Positions 43,024-51,038 of a DNA stretch of 64,000 nucleotides are shown here, one piece after another. The stretch's first letter is position 1. Each line of letters opens with the position of its first letter. The position numbers were made by a program, and so were the translations under genes. The DNA is from G963665925 sp963665925 (GTDB taxonomy: Bacteria > Bacillota > Clostridia > Peptostreptococcales > Acidaminobacteraceae), in NCBI GenBank assembly GCA_963665925.1, contig OY762511.1, forward strand, positions 186,001 through 250,000. The letters are read 5' to 3'. Below the pieces are notes generated by a model. The model did not search any database. It had not been told where the DNA came from and worked only from the letters and a program-made list of their open reading frames with translations.

Positions 43024-43719
43024 TTAAAACAGAATGCTCAATGCGCTCTCAAGCGGCATTTCAACTGTTTTCATTTCCTTGTCGTAGTAATAAACAATTA
43101 GGCTGTCAACACCCAAATAGGCCTCCGGGAAAGAAGCATTATCCATAGCCGGAGATGACTGTCCCTCTGCTACACTGCTTTTTACCAGTTTCTCAAATTC
43201 CTTTTTTTTGGAATCGTCAAGCCCATTCCAAAGGCTGTGGAAAAGTATAGGTTCTCCGGTATGCATATCCACAGTAAATGTTGTGAACAGTGGATATGTA
43301 TTTTTACCGTCACCCGATGGATCTGTGACAAAATCAAATCGAATAGAGACCCAGTCCTCAGAAAGGTGCGTCACCTCATAGCTGTGACTAATGACATTCG
43401 CCTCTCCAGCAAGCAGGGCATGTTCTGATTTGAAAGCCTGTCTGATAGTCTTATTGATACGTTCCTCCAACAGCTGGTCATCCAATCCCACGACTTCCGG
43501 ATACGCAATTTCCATATCAAGGGTTTCACCCTGAACCAATATAGACTCCGTATTTTTTATATCTTGAACCTCTATTAGGGTTCCTTTATCTAGGGTTCCT
43601 TTATCCGTTTCAGAAGCGGCTTGATTCTCTATCTGTTTTGCCGACTCTGCCTGTACGCATCCCGCAGCTGTCATTGCTAACGCTAGACACACAAGTCCTG
43701 CAATCACTCTTTTGCGCAT
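43024..43719 (-). CDS. Lipoprotein with RsiV-like DUF4163/DUF3298 domains
   Basis: 231 residues. The signal MRKRVIAGLVCLALAMTAAGC has the lipobox TAAGC. The mature part has MEIAYPEVVGLDDQLLEERI and TFTVDMHTGEPILFHSLW, as in the extracellular part of RsiV and related PdaC-type proteins, which bind lysozyme or peptidoglycan. No sigma factor is adjacent, so it is probably a cell-surface binding protein. GGAGG lies before the Met at 43719. Confidence 0.8.
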   Translation of the reverse strand: MRKRVIAGLVCLALAMTAAGCVQAESAKQIENQAASETDKGTLDKGTLIEVQDIKNTESILVQGETLDMEIAYPEVVGLDDQLLEERINKTIRQAFKSEHALLAGEANVISHSYEVTHLSEDWVSIRFDFVTDPSGDGKNTYPLFTTFTVDMHTGEPILFHSLWNGLDDSKKKEFEKLVKSSVAEGQSSPAMDNASFPEAYLGVDSLIVYYYDKEMKTVEMPLESALSILF

Positions 43720-43879
43720 ATTGTCTCCTCCCAAAATTTATCAACCAGAACAATCATACCAGATTTCAGAATATATACAAGCCAACGGGCATTACAATTT
43801 CATTTCAAATCTATTTTGATTTCTTCATGGCTATTAACAAAATGATACAACCGTATAAACACTCAAATATGCACATAAA

Positions 43880-43917
43880 AAATCCGTACTGGTCCGATCA
43901 TGTCACAGTACGGATTT
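43880..43917 (-). terminator. Terminator after agrD
   Basis: AAATCCGTACTG and CAGTACGGATTT form a perfect 12-bp stem, followed by TTTTTT on the minus strand. Confidence 0.9.
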
Positions 43918-43982
43918 GCCCCCGATTAATTGGGTCCATTCTATCTTGGCACTATGTATCTGTTTGTTTCATCTTACCAAAC

Positions 43983-44114
43983 TTACTTGATATCTTTTCT
44001 TACTTGATCAGGCATCTTAGGCTGGTACAAAAATGAGATGCACATTGTGTTCTTACTTGACTCGATTGCTGTTTTTGCAAGACCTTTAACAATTTTCAAT
44101 GTAGTTTCTTTCAT
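43983..44114 (-). CDS. agrD: AgrD-type autoinducer prepeptide
   Basis: 43 residues. It begins MKETTLKIVKGLAKTAIESS, an amphipathic leader. KNTMCISFLYQPKMPDQ follows and supplies the Cys, four residues, then the Q-P-K-x-P recognition block found in AgrD proteins. The expected signal is a five-membered thiolactone ring, Cys-Ile-Ser-Phe-Leu, with an N-terminal tail of unknown length. The ATG at 44114 overlaps the end of agrB by 29 bp and has GGAAGGTG upstream. The ring could be cut or extended at other residues; this needs mass spectrometry. Confidence 0.88.
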   Translation of the reverse strand: MKETTLKIVKGLAKTAIESSKNTMCISFLYQPKMPDQVRKDIK

Positions 44115-44694
44115 GTTTTTCACCTTCCTTATAGTATTCAATAATTAAAGTAAATGCTTCAAAGAGCATTCCATACGCAAATATTCCAGTGAACCATACA
44201 CTGATTCCCATTGCTGCAAACACAGACAGTCCGACCACATATGAGAAGGAAAGTCGAAGTGTCATGGAACGAAACTTACTGCGTTCCTCTTCAGATATGG
44301 GTCTGCTTGCAACGGCAACAGGTGCCTTCCAGTAGAAAATTCCAAATGCAAGCAATCCGGTAGCTACACTCAACCAAGGGGTTTGCGTAAGATTTATGAC
44401 TGCTGTCATATATACAGCCCCAACAATTAGGGCTATAAATGTCATAAAGCATCGAAACACCGTTTTCGAGTGGTATCCGCCTGCCAGAACCCTGAGTGAA
44501 CTGAACGCTGCAATAAATACAACCGCCTCAGCCACCTTTCCAAAAGCAAAGGAAACTGCAAGGATGCCGATAAACTCAAGAACGGATATGAGCATCACTT
44601 CAATTCCAAACTGATAGCTGGGAAATTCATCAAATTTAATTGTGCCTGTCTCAACAAGTGTCTTTGCAATACTTCTGGAAATTTGGATTAGCAT
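44086..44694 (-). CDS. agrB: AgrB-type prepeptide processing endopeptidase
   Basis: 202 residues with about six hydrophobic segments. The catalytic pair of AgrB is present: His in RVLAGGYHSKT and Cys in VFRCFMTF, eight residues apart. It cleaves AgrD and forms the thiolactone in the membrane. The frame opens at 44745 but the Met at 44694 fits the family start. It overlaps agrD and follows agrC after a terminator, so agrBD may have its own promoter. Confidence 0.93.
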   Translation of the reverse strand: MLIQISRSIAKTLVETGTIKFDEFPSYQFGIEVMLISVLEFIGILAVSFAFGKVAEAVVFIAAFSSLRVLAGGYHSKTVFRCFMTFIALIVGAVYMTAVINLTQTPWLSVATGLLAFGIFYWKAPVAVASRPISEEERSKFRSMTLRLSFSYVVGLSVFAAMGISVWFTGIFAYGMLFEAFTLIIEYYKEGEKHERNYIENC

Positions 44695-44828
44695 ATTACA
44701 CCTACTTCGTCTTTTTCCTATAATATAGTCATATTTCTTGCACAATAGAAGGTGTTTTGCACATTCGGCACTTGAACAGTCCTATTCAGACAAGACTATT
44801 CCACATAATACCTTTTTTGGGCATTAGA

Positions 44829-44867
44829 AAAGCCTGCAAAGTGATTTTTTTCATCACCCTGCAGGCT
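44829..44867 (-). terminator. Terminator between agrC and agrB
   Basis: GCCTGCAGGGTGAT and ATCACTTTGCAGGC pair with one G-U/mismatch region around an A-rich loop, and TTTT follows on the minus strand. Confidence 0.75.
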
Positions 44868-44892
44868 CTCTTTTTTGAATGTTTATACATTT

Positions 44893-46215
44893 TTATTGAA
44901 GTGCATTTTCCGCTTGAAGCGGCAGCGCAATGTTCAGCTGAAAAACCTGGGCATCGCTTTCGATTCTCATAATGCCCTTGTATTTCTCTACAACAAACTC
45001 GATGTTCTTTAGGCCATACCCGTGATTGGAGGTGTCTGCCTTCGTTGTTGACCAATCTGCACTTGCATCACCACCAGCAAACCGGTTGCGGATTTTCAAT
45101 ATCAAATGCTCCATTTCAATATAGGCCTTAAGCTCAATCCCTTTTAAGGCCTCGTCAAGATGGTCATTGGCCTCAATGGCGTTATCCAGCCCATTGCCTA
45201 AAATTATGGAAATATCGATTGGTTTTATGCTCATTTTTTCAGGAACATCTATGGCACATGTGAACGGAATCTTTTTGTCCAGCATGGTTTGATGCTTGGC
45301 ACTTAGAAGTCCGGAAATACCAATGTTGCCTGTACTGAAGGCCACGTTAAACCGCTCGGCCTGATTGACAAGGTCCTCAGCATAGGTTTTCGCCGAGTCC
45401 ACATTCCCCTGTTCGAGCATGCCGTGAATACACCCGATATGATGATTGAAATCATGTCTTAAGGCCTTCATCTGCTTATTGAGTCCCTCCAGATTCTTCA
45501 CATAAAAAATCTGGCGCTGGTACTCGTTCTCCTGAAGCTGCCAGTCACGTTCCTTAACAGAATAAGAGATCAAGTCATCTGTCATTTTCAGAACCAGATA
45601 GCTCAGTAGAAAAATCCCAATGAGAATGCCCATCATGAAACCCACTTCATTTGAAAAGGCACTCTTATTCTGAAAATAGATATCTCCCGCCAGTACGATG
45701 AAGGAGGCATTGATTACAAGGATTACGACGAGCTGCACAAAGCGCTTCTGATTGAAGCCATTGACATCTTTAAACTTGGTAATCAGGTACTGTGCCATTG
45801 TGAAGAACAATCCCCTTGAAACAAGCCCCAGTGTCAGGCGCAGATACGGATTCTGTATGAGAACCGCGCTATCTATCTTAAGCACCAGGGTCGCAACCGC
45901 TATGACCAGCATGTCACAGATCGATATGAGTATGAAAGACAGTATGTACAATATGAAAATACTCAGCGGCCGTCCCATAAAAATCAGCATCATGGATATG
46001 AGCAGCGCTGAAAGCTTCACAAAGAATGACTGGATGGTGATCAGTCCTAGAAAAATCTCGACTGATACATTGAATCCTACTAATAGGAGCAGTACAAAGT
46101 AATTGACATAATGATTTTTAAAGCGTTGCTTAAAGACCTGCGAAAACAGAAAATAGAAAATCAGATATTCGAAAAGATGCAATATGGATTCAAGATATTC
46201 TGCATAATCCAGCAC
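44893..46215 (-). CDS. agrC: AgrC-type sensor histidine kinase
   Basis: 440 residues. Six or seven membrane helices fill the first 200 residues. The cytoplasmic kinase has the His in ALRHDFNHHIG and the GHKL sites NGLDNAIEA and HGYGLKNIEFVVEKY. It should bind the AgrD peptide outside and phosphorylate AgrA. The start is GTG at 46215. A run of 12 G residues lies 5 nt upstream and appears to serve as the ribosome site, so its length could alter expression. Confidence 0.9.
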   Translation of the reverse strand: MLDYAEYLESILHLFEYLIFYFLFSQVFKQRFKNHYVNYFVLLLLVGFNVSVEIFLGLITIQSFFVKLSALLISMMLIFMGRPLSIFILYILSFILISICDMLVIAVATLVLKIDSAVLIQNPYLRLTLGLVSRGLFFTMAQYLITKFKDVNGFNQKRFVQLVVILVINASFIVLAGDIYFQNKSAFSNEVGFMMGILIGIFLLSYLVLKMTDDLISYSVKERDWQLQENEYQRQIFYVKNLEGLNKQMKALRHDFNHHIGCIHGMLEQGNVDSAKTYAEDLVNQAERFNVAFSTGNIGISGLLSAKHQTMLDKKIPFTCAIDVPEKMSIKPIDISIILGNGLDNAIEANDHLDEALKGIELKAYIEMEHLILKIRNRFAGGDASADWSTTKADTSNHGYGLKNIEFVVEKYKGIMRIESDAQVFQLNIALPLQAENALQ

Positions 46216-46220
46216 ATAAT

Positions 46221-46232
46221 CCCCCCCCCCCC
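46221..46232 (-). repeat. G12 homopolymer in the agrC ribosome-binding region
   Basis: Twelve C residues on the plus strand. They lie between the agrA stop codon (46234) and the agrC GTG (46215). No other purine-rich ribosome site is present in this 18-nt gap. Confidence 0.9.
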
Positions 46233-46233
46233 A

Positions 46234-46953
46234 CTACTTGAACAGTCGGTGCTCTATTTCCAGCTTGATGGGTTTTAAGAATGACTTGCTTACCGGGAGC
46301 GCTCCAAAACCCTCTTTAAAGAAGACCGTCTTGTCCCGGTATGAGGAAACATAGTCCATGTTCACGATATATCCCTGGTGGCACTGTGCAAAAGCGCTGT
46401 CACCCAGTTCCTCCTTCAAGCCTCTGAATGAACCGTAATAGTTTATTTCTGAACCGTCTCTGGTGTGTATGACCACCTGATGCCCTGACTTTTCAAAATA
46501 TACAATCTCACCATAAGAAAGTTCGACCACCTCGCTTCTCGATTTCACAAGCAAGTGTCTGTTTTTTTCCTTACGCAGGCTGATTTCCTGCATACGTCTC
46601 TTGATGTCTTCAAAAAGAATGTCAAACTTTCGCTTGGTCAGCGGCTTGATAACATAATCAAACGCACGCAGGGAAAAGGCCTGCAGTGCAAAATCCTTAA
46701 ATCCGGTTACAAATACAATGACGGCGTCTTCATTTGACTTCCGTAGCTGTTTTCCCGTCTCAATCCCGTTTAAAGCCTTCATTTCAATATCTAAGAATAT
46801 CAAGTCAAAGTCTTCTTTCCCGCTGCATTCGAGCAAGGCTTCACCACTTTGAGCTTCAATCACCAAATAATCTTCCCCTTTAAGGGCACTCTGTAAATGG
46901 TCTTTAATAATTTCAATTTGTTTTGGTTCATCGTCACAAATTGCTATTCTCAT
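46234..46953 (-). CDS. agrA: AgrA-type LytTR response regulator
   Basis: 239 residues. The receiver has IAICDDEPKQIE, phospho-acceptor Asp in LIFLDIEMKALNG, and FDYVIKPLTKRKF. The LytTR DNA-binding half contains GEIVYFEKSGHQVVIHT and QCHQGYIVNMDYV. It should activate the agr operon and other targets when phosphorylated by AgrC. Unlike staphylococci, agrA and agrC come before agrB and agrD here. Confidence 0.92.
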   Translation of the reverse strand: MRIAICDDEPKQIEIIKDHLQSALKGEDYLVIEAQSGEALLECSGKEDFDLIFLDIEMKALNGIETGKQLRKSNEDAVIVFVTGFKDFALQAFSLRAFDYVIKPLTKRKFDILFEDIKRRMQEISLRKEKNRHLLVKSRSEVVELSYGEIVYFEKSGHQVVIHTRDGSEINYYGSFRGLKEELGDSAFAQCHQGYIVNMDYVSSYRDKTVFFKEGFGALPVSKSFLKPIKLEIEHRLFK

Positions 46954-47114
46954 GGCTTACTCCTTTACCTAACGCAGACTTACAATCATTGTATCCCTTT
47001 GGAGTTGCTTTTGACAGTAACTAAAGTACTTAAAACCACCAAATGCGTTTACTTAAGTGAAAATTGTATATATATATTAAGAAAATGTAATCTTTTTCGA
47101 CACTGGAGGTTCCT

Positions 47115-47486
47115 ATGGATAAATATAAGCAATCTGCATTATTCGGTGTTTTAGGATTTTTATCTCTAAGCTTTAGACAGCTTGGCCTTATTTTCGTCGG
47201 CCTTTGCGTTTTGCTTATTGTTCACGGCTTTGCTCTACGTTTTGAAAAATATCCCTTACCCAAGCGATTTTCCGGCAAAATCGTTTCCTTGAAACGCTTT
47301 CGAAAAACCTACAGCACCTTTGAGATTCTCTTCTCCATAACGCTGCTGGCTTGGTTTATGCTTTCCACAATCATTAACAATGCCATCACCCTCTTCGTGA
47401 TCTATACCATTCTCATTTTTATCCTGCTCACCTATAAGTCTGAAATCATCTCCCAGTATCTCGATGAGCCGAACTCTACAAAATAG
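47115..47486 (+). CDS. Hypothetical membrane protein
   Basis: 123 residues with four predicted hydrophobic segments (about 9-20, 23-40, 69-85 and 88-105). No family is recognised. GGAGG precedes the ATG. It is divergent from agrA with a 161-bp shared upstream region, so it may be agr-controlled. This is inference only. Confidence 0.6.
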   Translation: MDKYKQSALFGVLGFLSLSFRQLGLIFVGLCVLLIVHGFALRFEKYPLPKRFSGKIVSLKRFRKTYSTFEILFSITLLAWFMLSTIINNAITLFVIYTILIFILLTYKSEIISQYLDEPNSTK

Positions 47487-47655
47487 GTCTATAAACCTAT
47501 CTATAAATTCACATTCTGTGCGTAGATGCCTATATTCTTAGTTTATACACATTAATCCGCTTTTGAAATACCCTGTCGCAATATTTTTCAATTTTATTGG
47601 CAATTTTCCTGTATTATGAAAACAAACGCACTGCATATCACTTCAGCCAGGTTTT

Positions 47656-48051
47656 TTAGTGGTGTCTGAAAACACCATAACCCCAATAGGCCAGCAGACT
47701 CCAAATCAGAATTATGACAAGGGCGCCGGCAAAGCTTTTATGTGTTTCCCGGCTGAAGACCTGATCTGCTTCCACCCTGCACCTTTCCATAAGCTCAGCA
47801 GGTATGCAGTAAACTGCAAGGGCTATTCCAAGAGGCAGTATGATCAAATCGTCAACATAGCCAAGCACTGGAATAAAATCAGGTATGAGGTCTACTGGGC
47901 TAAGGACATAGGCAACCACCAAAACACTGATTACCTTGGCAAGGAGCCCAATTTCCTTGCACCTGCTCGCAAGATACAGTGCCCCTACATCGCGCTTTAG
48001 GCTCTTTGCCCAAGACTTCAGTCGACTCATCATAGTTGCTGACACACGCAT
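47656..48051 (-). CDS. YkvA/DUF1232 membrane protein
   Basis: 131 residues. It carries the DUF1232 core VAYVLSPVDLIPDFIPVLGYVDDLIILP, here split as VLSPVDLIPDFIPV and GYVDDLIILP. The family is a small integral membrane group of unknown function. A last hydrophobic segment lies at the C-terminus. GGGAG lies 9 nt before the ATG. Confidence 0.88.
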   Translation of the reverse strand: MRVSATMMSRLKSWAKSLKRDVGALYLASRCKEIGLLAKVISVLVVAYVLSPVDLIPDFIPVLGYVDDLIILPLGIALAVYCIPAELMERCRVEADQVFSRETHKSFAGALVIILIWSLLAYWGYGVFRHH

Positions 48052-48197
48052 CTGACCATCTCCCGATCCTTTACTGCATCTCTAGTCCAAAAAACGTTGC
48101 TCCAAGCCCTACTGTCTATACTACCATTGTAATCGTCTTCCTATGCCATGCCTATGCATATTCAAAAAAAATGAAAAAGTCCCATCATATGATGGAA

Positions 48198-48227
48198 CTT
48201 TTCATTTTGGTGCGGGATGAGGGACTC
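48198..48227 (+). repeat. Direct repeat of the tRNA-Arg 3' end (att-like)
   Basis: Thirty bases, identical to 48350-48379. They include 20 nt of the tRNA-Arg(UCG) 3' end with CCA and 10 nt of its flank. Such duplications are left by tRNA-targeting integrases, but no integrase gene is near. Confidence 0.75.
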
Positions 48228-48329
48228 CCTCCGCACTCTTCGTTCGCTTTCAGGCCTAGCTCGCGCCCTGCTTCCACCCTATTCGAGCGGCGTTTGCTCG
48301 CGTTCGAGTCCTATTCAAAAGCAAAATAA

Positions 48330-48354
48330 AAAGACATCCTCAGGGATGTCTTTT
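48330..48354 (-). terminator. Terminator of the tRNA operon
   Basis: AAAAGACATCC and GGATGTCTTTT form a perfect stem, followed by a T-rich stretch on the minus strand, just 6 nt after the last tRNA gene. Confidence 0.88.
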
Positions 48355-48359
48355 CATTT

Positions 48360-48436
48360 TGGTGCGGGATGAGGGACTCGAACCCCCAACCAACTGGTTC
48401 GAAGCCAGCTACTCTATCCGATTGAGCCAATCCCGC
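48360..48436 (-). tRNA. tRNA-Arg (anticodon TCG)
   Basis: The minus strand folds as a cloverleaf: acceptor GCGGGAT/ATCCCGC, anticodon loop CTTCGAA, T-loop TTCGAGT, discriminator A and encoded CCA. It is separated from the other tRNA genes by the repeat array at 48735-49157. Confidence 0.95.
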
Positions 48437-48734
48437 ATATTCACTTGTTGCGCTGTACTTGGAACATTATCCATTATAGCAGTTAAAGCTGGTAATTCCA
48501 AGTCCTTATTTGCGGTTTTAAATTAAAAGACAATTCTGTCTCTTCTATTATAATAGTACTTATTTGACTAATCATAAAGTTATTTTGAGCCGCACGAGCC
48601 AATTATCCCATCAGAGCTTTCTGAATGGCCTCTACGCGCTCTTTATACCTAAGACCTGGAAAGCCATGTGTTTAAATATTCTGGAGGTACACGGCTCTCT
48701 GATGCTAGCTGCGGGGTGGTGCCTAGTTCCTTGG

Positions 48735-49030
48735 CAATCTTCAATTGCTCATGTCGCTTGACGCGCTTTTCACTTTATGCTTTATATTGATTTGAGCAAT
48801 GTACAGAGCAATCTTCAATTGCTCATGTCGCTTGACCCACTTTTCACTTTATGCTTTATATTGATTCGAGCAATGTACAGAGCAATCTCCGATTGCTCAT
48901 GTCGCTTGACGCGCTTTTCACTTTATGCTTTATATTGATTTGAGCAATGTACAGAGCAATCTTCGATTGCTCATGTCGCTTGACCCACTTTTCACTTCAT
49001 GCTTTATATTGATTTGAGCAATGTACAGAG
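48735..49030 (+). repeat. Four tandem 74-bp repeats, each with element A prefix and a promoter-like motif
   Basis: Units begin at 48735, 48809, 48883 and 48957, exactly 74 bp apart, and lead into element A copy 2 at 49031. Each holds the hairpin CAATCTTC(A/G)ATTGCTC, the ATGTCGCTTGAC block, and TTGAC(G/C) 17 bp before TTTATA. The block alternates GACGCGC / GACCCAC between odd and even units. There are no unique spacers, so it is not a CRISPR array. It lies between tRNA-Leu and tRNA-Arg. Confidence 0.9.
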
Positions 49031-49157
49031 CAATCTTCAATTGCTCATGTCGCTTGACGCGCCATATACGTGTGTACATCAGGAGCGCTATTTTTGTGCG
49101 AGCACAAATAGCGCTCCTGATGTACACACGTGCATTGCTTTGTCTTTTACGTAAAAA
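49028..49157 (+). repeat. Element A, copy 2
   Basis: Hairpin, GCGCCATATAC (ends 49069), variable arm 49070-49091, apex TTTTGTGC-GA-GCACAA (49092-49107), complementary arm 49108-49129, then GTGCATTGCTTTGTC. The two 22-nt arms are fully complementary and differ from those of copies 1 and 3. Confidence 0.9.
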
Positions 49158-49188
49158 AAATCCATGTAAGCACATGAATTTTTCAATA

Positions 49189-49275
49189 TGGTGCGGATGA
49201 AGGGACTCGAACCCCCACGATCATACAATCACAAGCACCTGAAGCTTGCGCGTCTGCCAATTCCGCCACATCCGC
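49189..49275 (-). tRNA. tRNA-Leu (anticodon CAG)
   Basis: Acceptor GCGGATG pairs with CATCCGC. It has a long variable arm, anticodon loop TTCAGGT, and encoded CCA. Its 87-nt length fits a class II tRNA. Confidence 0.96.
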
Positions 49276-49320
49276 ATATTTGTTATTTTTAGAAAATTCA
49301 GTTATAGAAACTTAAAAATT

Positions 49321-49396
49321 TGGTGACCCATCCGCGACTCGAACGCGGGACACCCTGATTAAAAGTCAGGTGCTCTACCGACTGAGCTAATGGGTC
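49321..49396 (-). tRNA. tRNA-Lys (anticodon TTT)
   Basis: Acceptor GACCCAT/ATGGGTC, anticodon loop CTTTTAA, T-loop TTCGAGT, discriminator A and encoded CCA. Confidence 0.96.
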
Positions 49397-49401
49397 ACAT
49401 A

Positions 49402-49477
49402 TGGCTGGGGATACAGGACTCGAACCTGTGAATGACGGAGTCAAAGTCCGCTGCCTTACCGACTTGGCTAATCCCCA
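49402..49477 (-). tRNA. tRNA-Gln (anticodon TTG)
   Basis: Acceptor TGGGGAT/ATCCCCA, anticodon loop CTTTGAC, T-loop TTCGAGT, discriminator G and encoded CCA. Confidence 0.96.
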
Positions 49478-49499
49478 ATGCAGCATATAATTTTTAAAA

Positions 49500-49576
49500 T
49501 GGGGCGGCTGATGGGATTCGAACCCACGAATGCAGGAGCCACAATCCTGTGTCTTAACCACTTGACTACAACCGCC
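49500..49576 (-). tRNA. tRNA-His (anticodon GTG)
   Basis: Anticodon loop TTGTGGC. The extra G at position -1 faces discriminator C, as in tRNA-His. CCA is encoded. Confidence 0.96.
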
Positions 49577-49581
49577 ATATA

Positions 49582-49658
49582 TGGCGCGTCACTAGGGATT
49601 CGAACCCCAGACCTACGGCTTAGAAGGCCGTTGCTCTATCCAACTGAGCTAGTGACGC
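49582..49658 (-). tRNA. tRNA-Arg (anticodon TCT)
   Basis: Acceptor GCGTCAC/GTGACGC, anticodon loop CTTCTAA, T-loop TTCGAAT, encoded CCA. Confidence 0.96.
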
Positions 49659-49705
49659 GTATTCACCAATTTCAGAAGCGATTGGGATTAACCTAAGTTA
49701 ATCAA

Positions 49706-49782
<77 letters not shown>

Positions 49783-49814
49783 TCAATCAATCGCTCCGTC
49801 AACTGACAAAATTT

Positions 49815-49843
49815 ATTATACAGGACTTATGGGGTAGCGTCAA
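49815..49843 (-). promoter_or_regulatory. Promoter of the tRNA operon
   Basis: TTGACG at 49838-49843 and TATAAT at 49815-49820 with a 17-bp spacer, about 32 bp upstream of tRNA-Pro. Confidence 0.88.
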
Positions 49844-49938
49844 CACTTTTGACAAAGTTTTTTTAAGACTGTGTTAAGTGGTTCAACGCAAGTATTTTCA
49901 ACGCATACACCCCCATTACGCCTGCTCACTCATTAAAG

Positions 49939-50415
49939 TTAGACAATTTCCAATATTTCAGCTTTTACGGTTTTACCCGATAAATCGAGGATTGCATAGC
50001 TATTTTTATACTTTCCTCTCGGAAAACCGACACTTCCCGGATTCAAAAATAGGATGTCGTCTTCAACCGCTGACATTGCCACATGTGTATGTCCATATAC
50101 AACTATATCAGCTTCAATTTCCTTGGCACGATAAAAAAGTCGCATCAAATTATGCTTAACATCATAATGATGACCATGCACCAAAAAGACTCTAAAATCA
50201 TTTAATTCGAGTACCAGTTCAGCAGCGCCCTCATCGGCATGTCCAATATTGCCTCTGACACCGATCATTTCAATATCAAATTTGCGTGAGAGCTTAATCA
50301 TATCCGCATATGTGTCTCCCGCATGCAAGACCAAGTCTACATCCCCCATCTGCAGGATTGCAGCTTCAGCAAGATCGATATCACCATGGGTATCACTTAA
50401 TATCCCTACACGCAT
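49939..50415 (-). CDS. YfcE-family phosphodiesterase
   Basis: 158 residues of the calcineurin-like fold. Metal and catalytic residues are in GILSDTHGD, LHAGDTYAD, GVRGNIG, VHGHHYD and YGHTHVA. The family hydrolyses simple phosphodiesters in vitro; the natural substrate is unknown. It is the last gene of the rph-rdgB unit, 1 bp from rdgB. Confidence 0.93.
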   Translation of the reverse strand: MRVGILSDTHGDIDLAEAAILQMGDVDLVLHAGDTYADMIKLSRKFDIEMIGVRGNIGHADEGAAELVLELNDFRVFLVHGHHYDVKHNLMRLFYRAKEIEADIVVYGHTHVAMSAVEDDILFLNPGSVGFPRGKYKNSYAILDLSGKTVKAEILEIV

Positions 50416-50416
50416 T

Positions 50417-51019
50417 CTATGCCTCCAGATATTTGTCGAGTTCCTTCTTAAGAAGCTTCAGCGCATTGGCTCTGTGGCTAAGTGCATTCTTTTCATGCGC
50501 TTCCAGCTCTGCAAAGGTCTTCCCCAGTTCAGGAACAATAAAAAGTGGATCATAGCCAAACCCATTATTGCCTTGTGGCACATGACCAATAACACCCTCT
50601 ACTTCCCCTCGAACAACAATCTTATGTCCATTTTTGAAAAGCATCGTCAATACGGTTACAAACCTTGCTGTCCGTTCAGCATCTGGTACGTCTCTAAGCG
50701 CTTCTATGAGTTTGACGTTGTTTGCCAGGTAGTCGGCGTCTTCTCCTGCGTAACGGGCAGAATATACGCCTGGAGCACCATTTAAGGCATCTACCTCAAG
50801 ACCGCTGTCATCGGCTATAGTGTCCAGGCCCAGTTCATCCATAACCGCCTGGGCTTTAATCAGTGAGTTTGCTTCAAAGGTGTCTCCGTCTTCGACGATG
50901 TCAAAATCCACAAGTCCTGCGTCGTGCATTGTCTGAAGCTCCAACTTATAATCTTTCAGTATGGCCTGAATCTCTTCAAGCTTATGTTTGTTGCCTGATG
51001 CAAGTATGACCTTATCCAT
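50417..51019 (-). CDS. rdgB: dITP/XTP pyrophosphatase
   Basis: 200 residues. LASGNKHKLEEIQAIL at the N-terminus, TIADDSGLEVDALNGAPG and SHRANALKLL carry the nucleotide-binding and catalytic residues of Ham1/RdgB. It clears non-canonical purine triphosphates. GGAGG precedes the Met at 51019; the frame opens at 51076. It follows rph. Confidence 0.95.
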   Translation of the reverse strand: MDKVILASGNKHKLEEIQAILKDYKLELQTMHDAGLVDFDIVEDGDTFEANSLIKAQAVMDELGLDTIADDSGLEVDALNGAPGVYSARYAGEDADYLANNVKLIEALRDVPDAERTARFVTVLTMLFKNGHKIVVRGEVEGVIGHVPQGNNGFGYDPLFIVPELGKTFAELEAHEKNALSHRANALKLLKKELDKYLEA

Positions 51020-51038
51020 GTTTCCTCCAAATACCTGT

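Larger units (their letters stand above)
48052..48359. other. Intergenic region with a partial tRNA duplication
   Basis: No gene is seen. At 48198-48227 there is an exact 30-bp copy of the 3' end of the tRNA-Arg gene plus its downstream flank (matching 48350-48379). Between the two is a GC-richer 122-bp stretch with no recognisable content, ending in the tRNA operon terminator. Confidence 0.7.

Noticed and set aside
46954..47114. AgrA direct-repeat binding sites upstream of agrA
   Set aside because: Several ACAGT/AAGTA-like 9-mers are present but none forms a convincing pair with 12-13 bp spacing.
48556..48720. Small ORF and an 8-bp inverted repeat CATCAGAG/CTCTGATG
   Set aside because: The GGAGG in this stretch is too far from any ATG and the repeat is short with a loop of about 90 nt.
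48735..49030. CRISPR array
   Set aside because: The 74-bp units are repeated in full with no unique spacers, and no cas genes are present.
49298..49696. Two ORFs over the tRNA cluster
   Set aside because: They read through tRNA genes and are artefacts of tRNA sequence.
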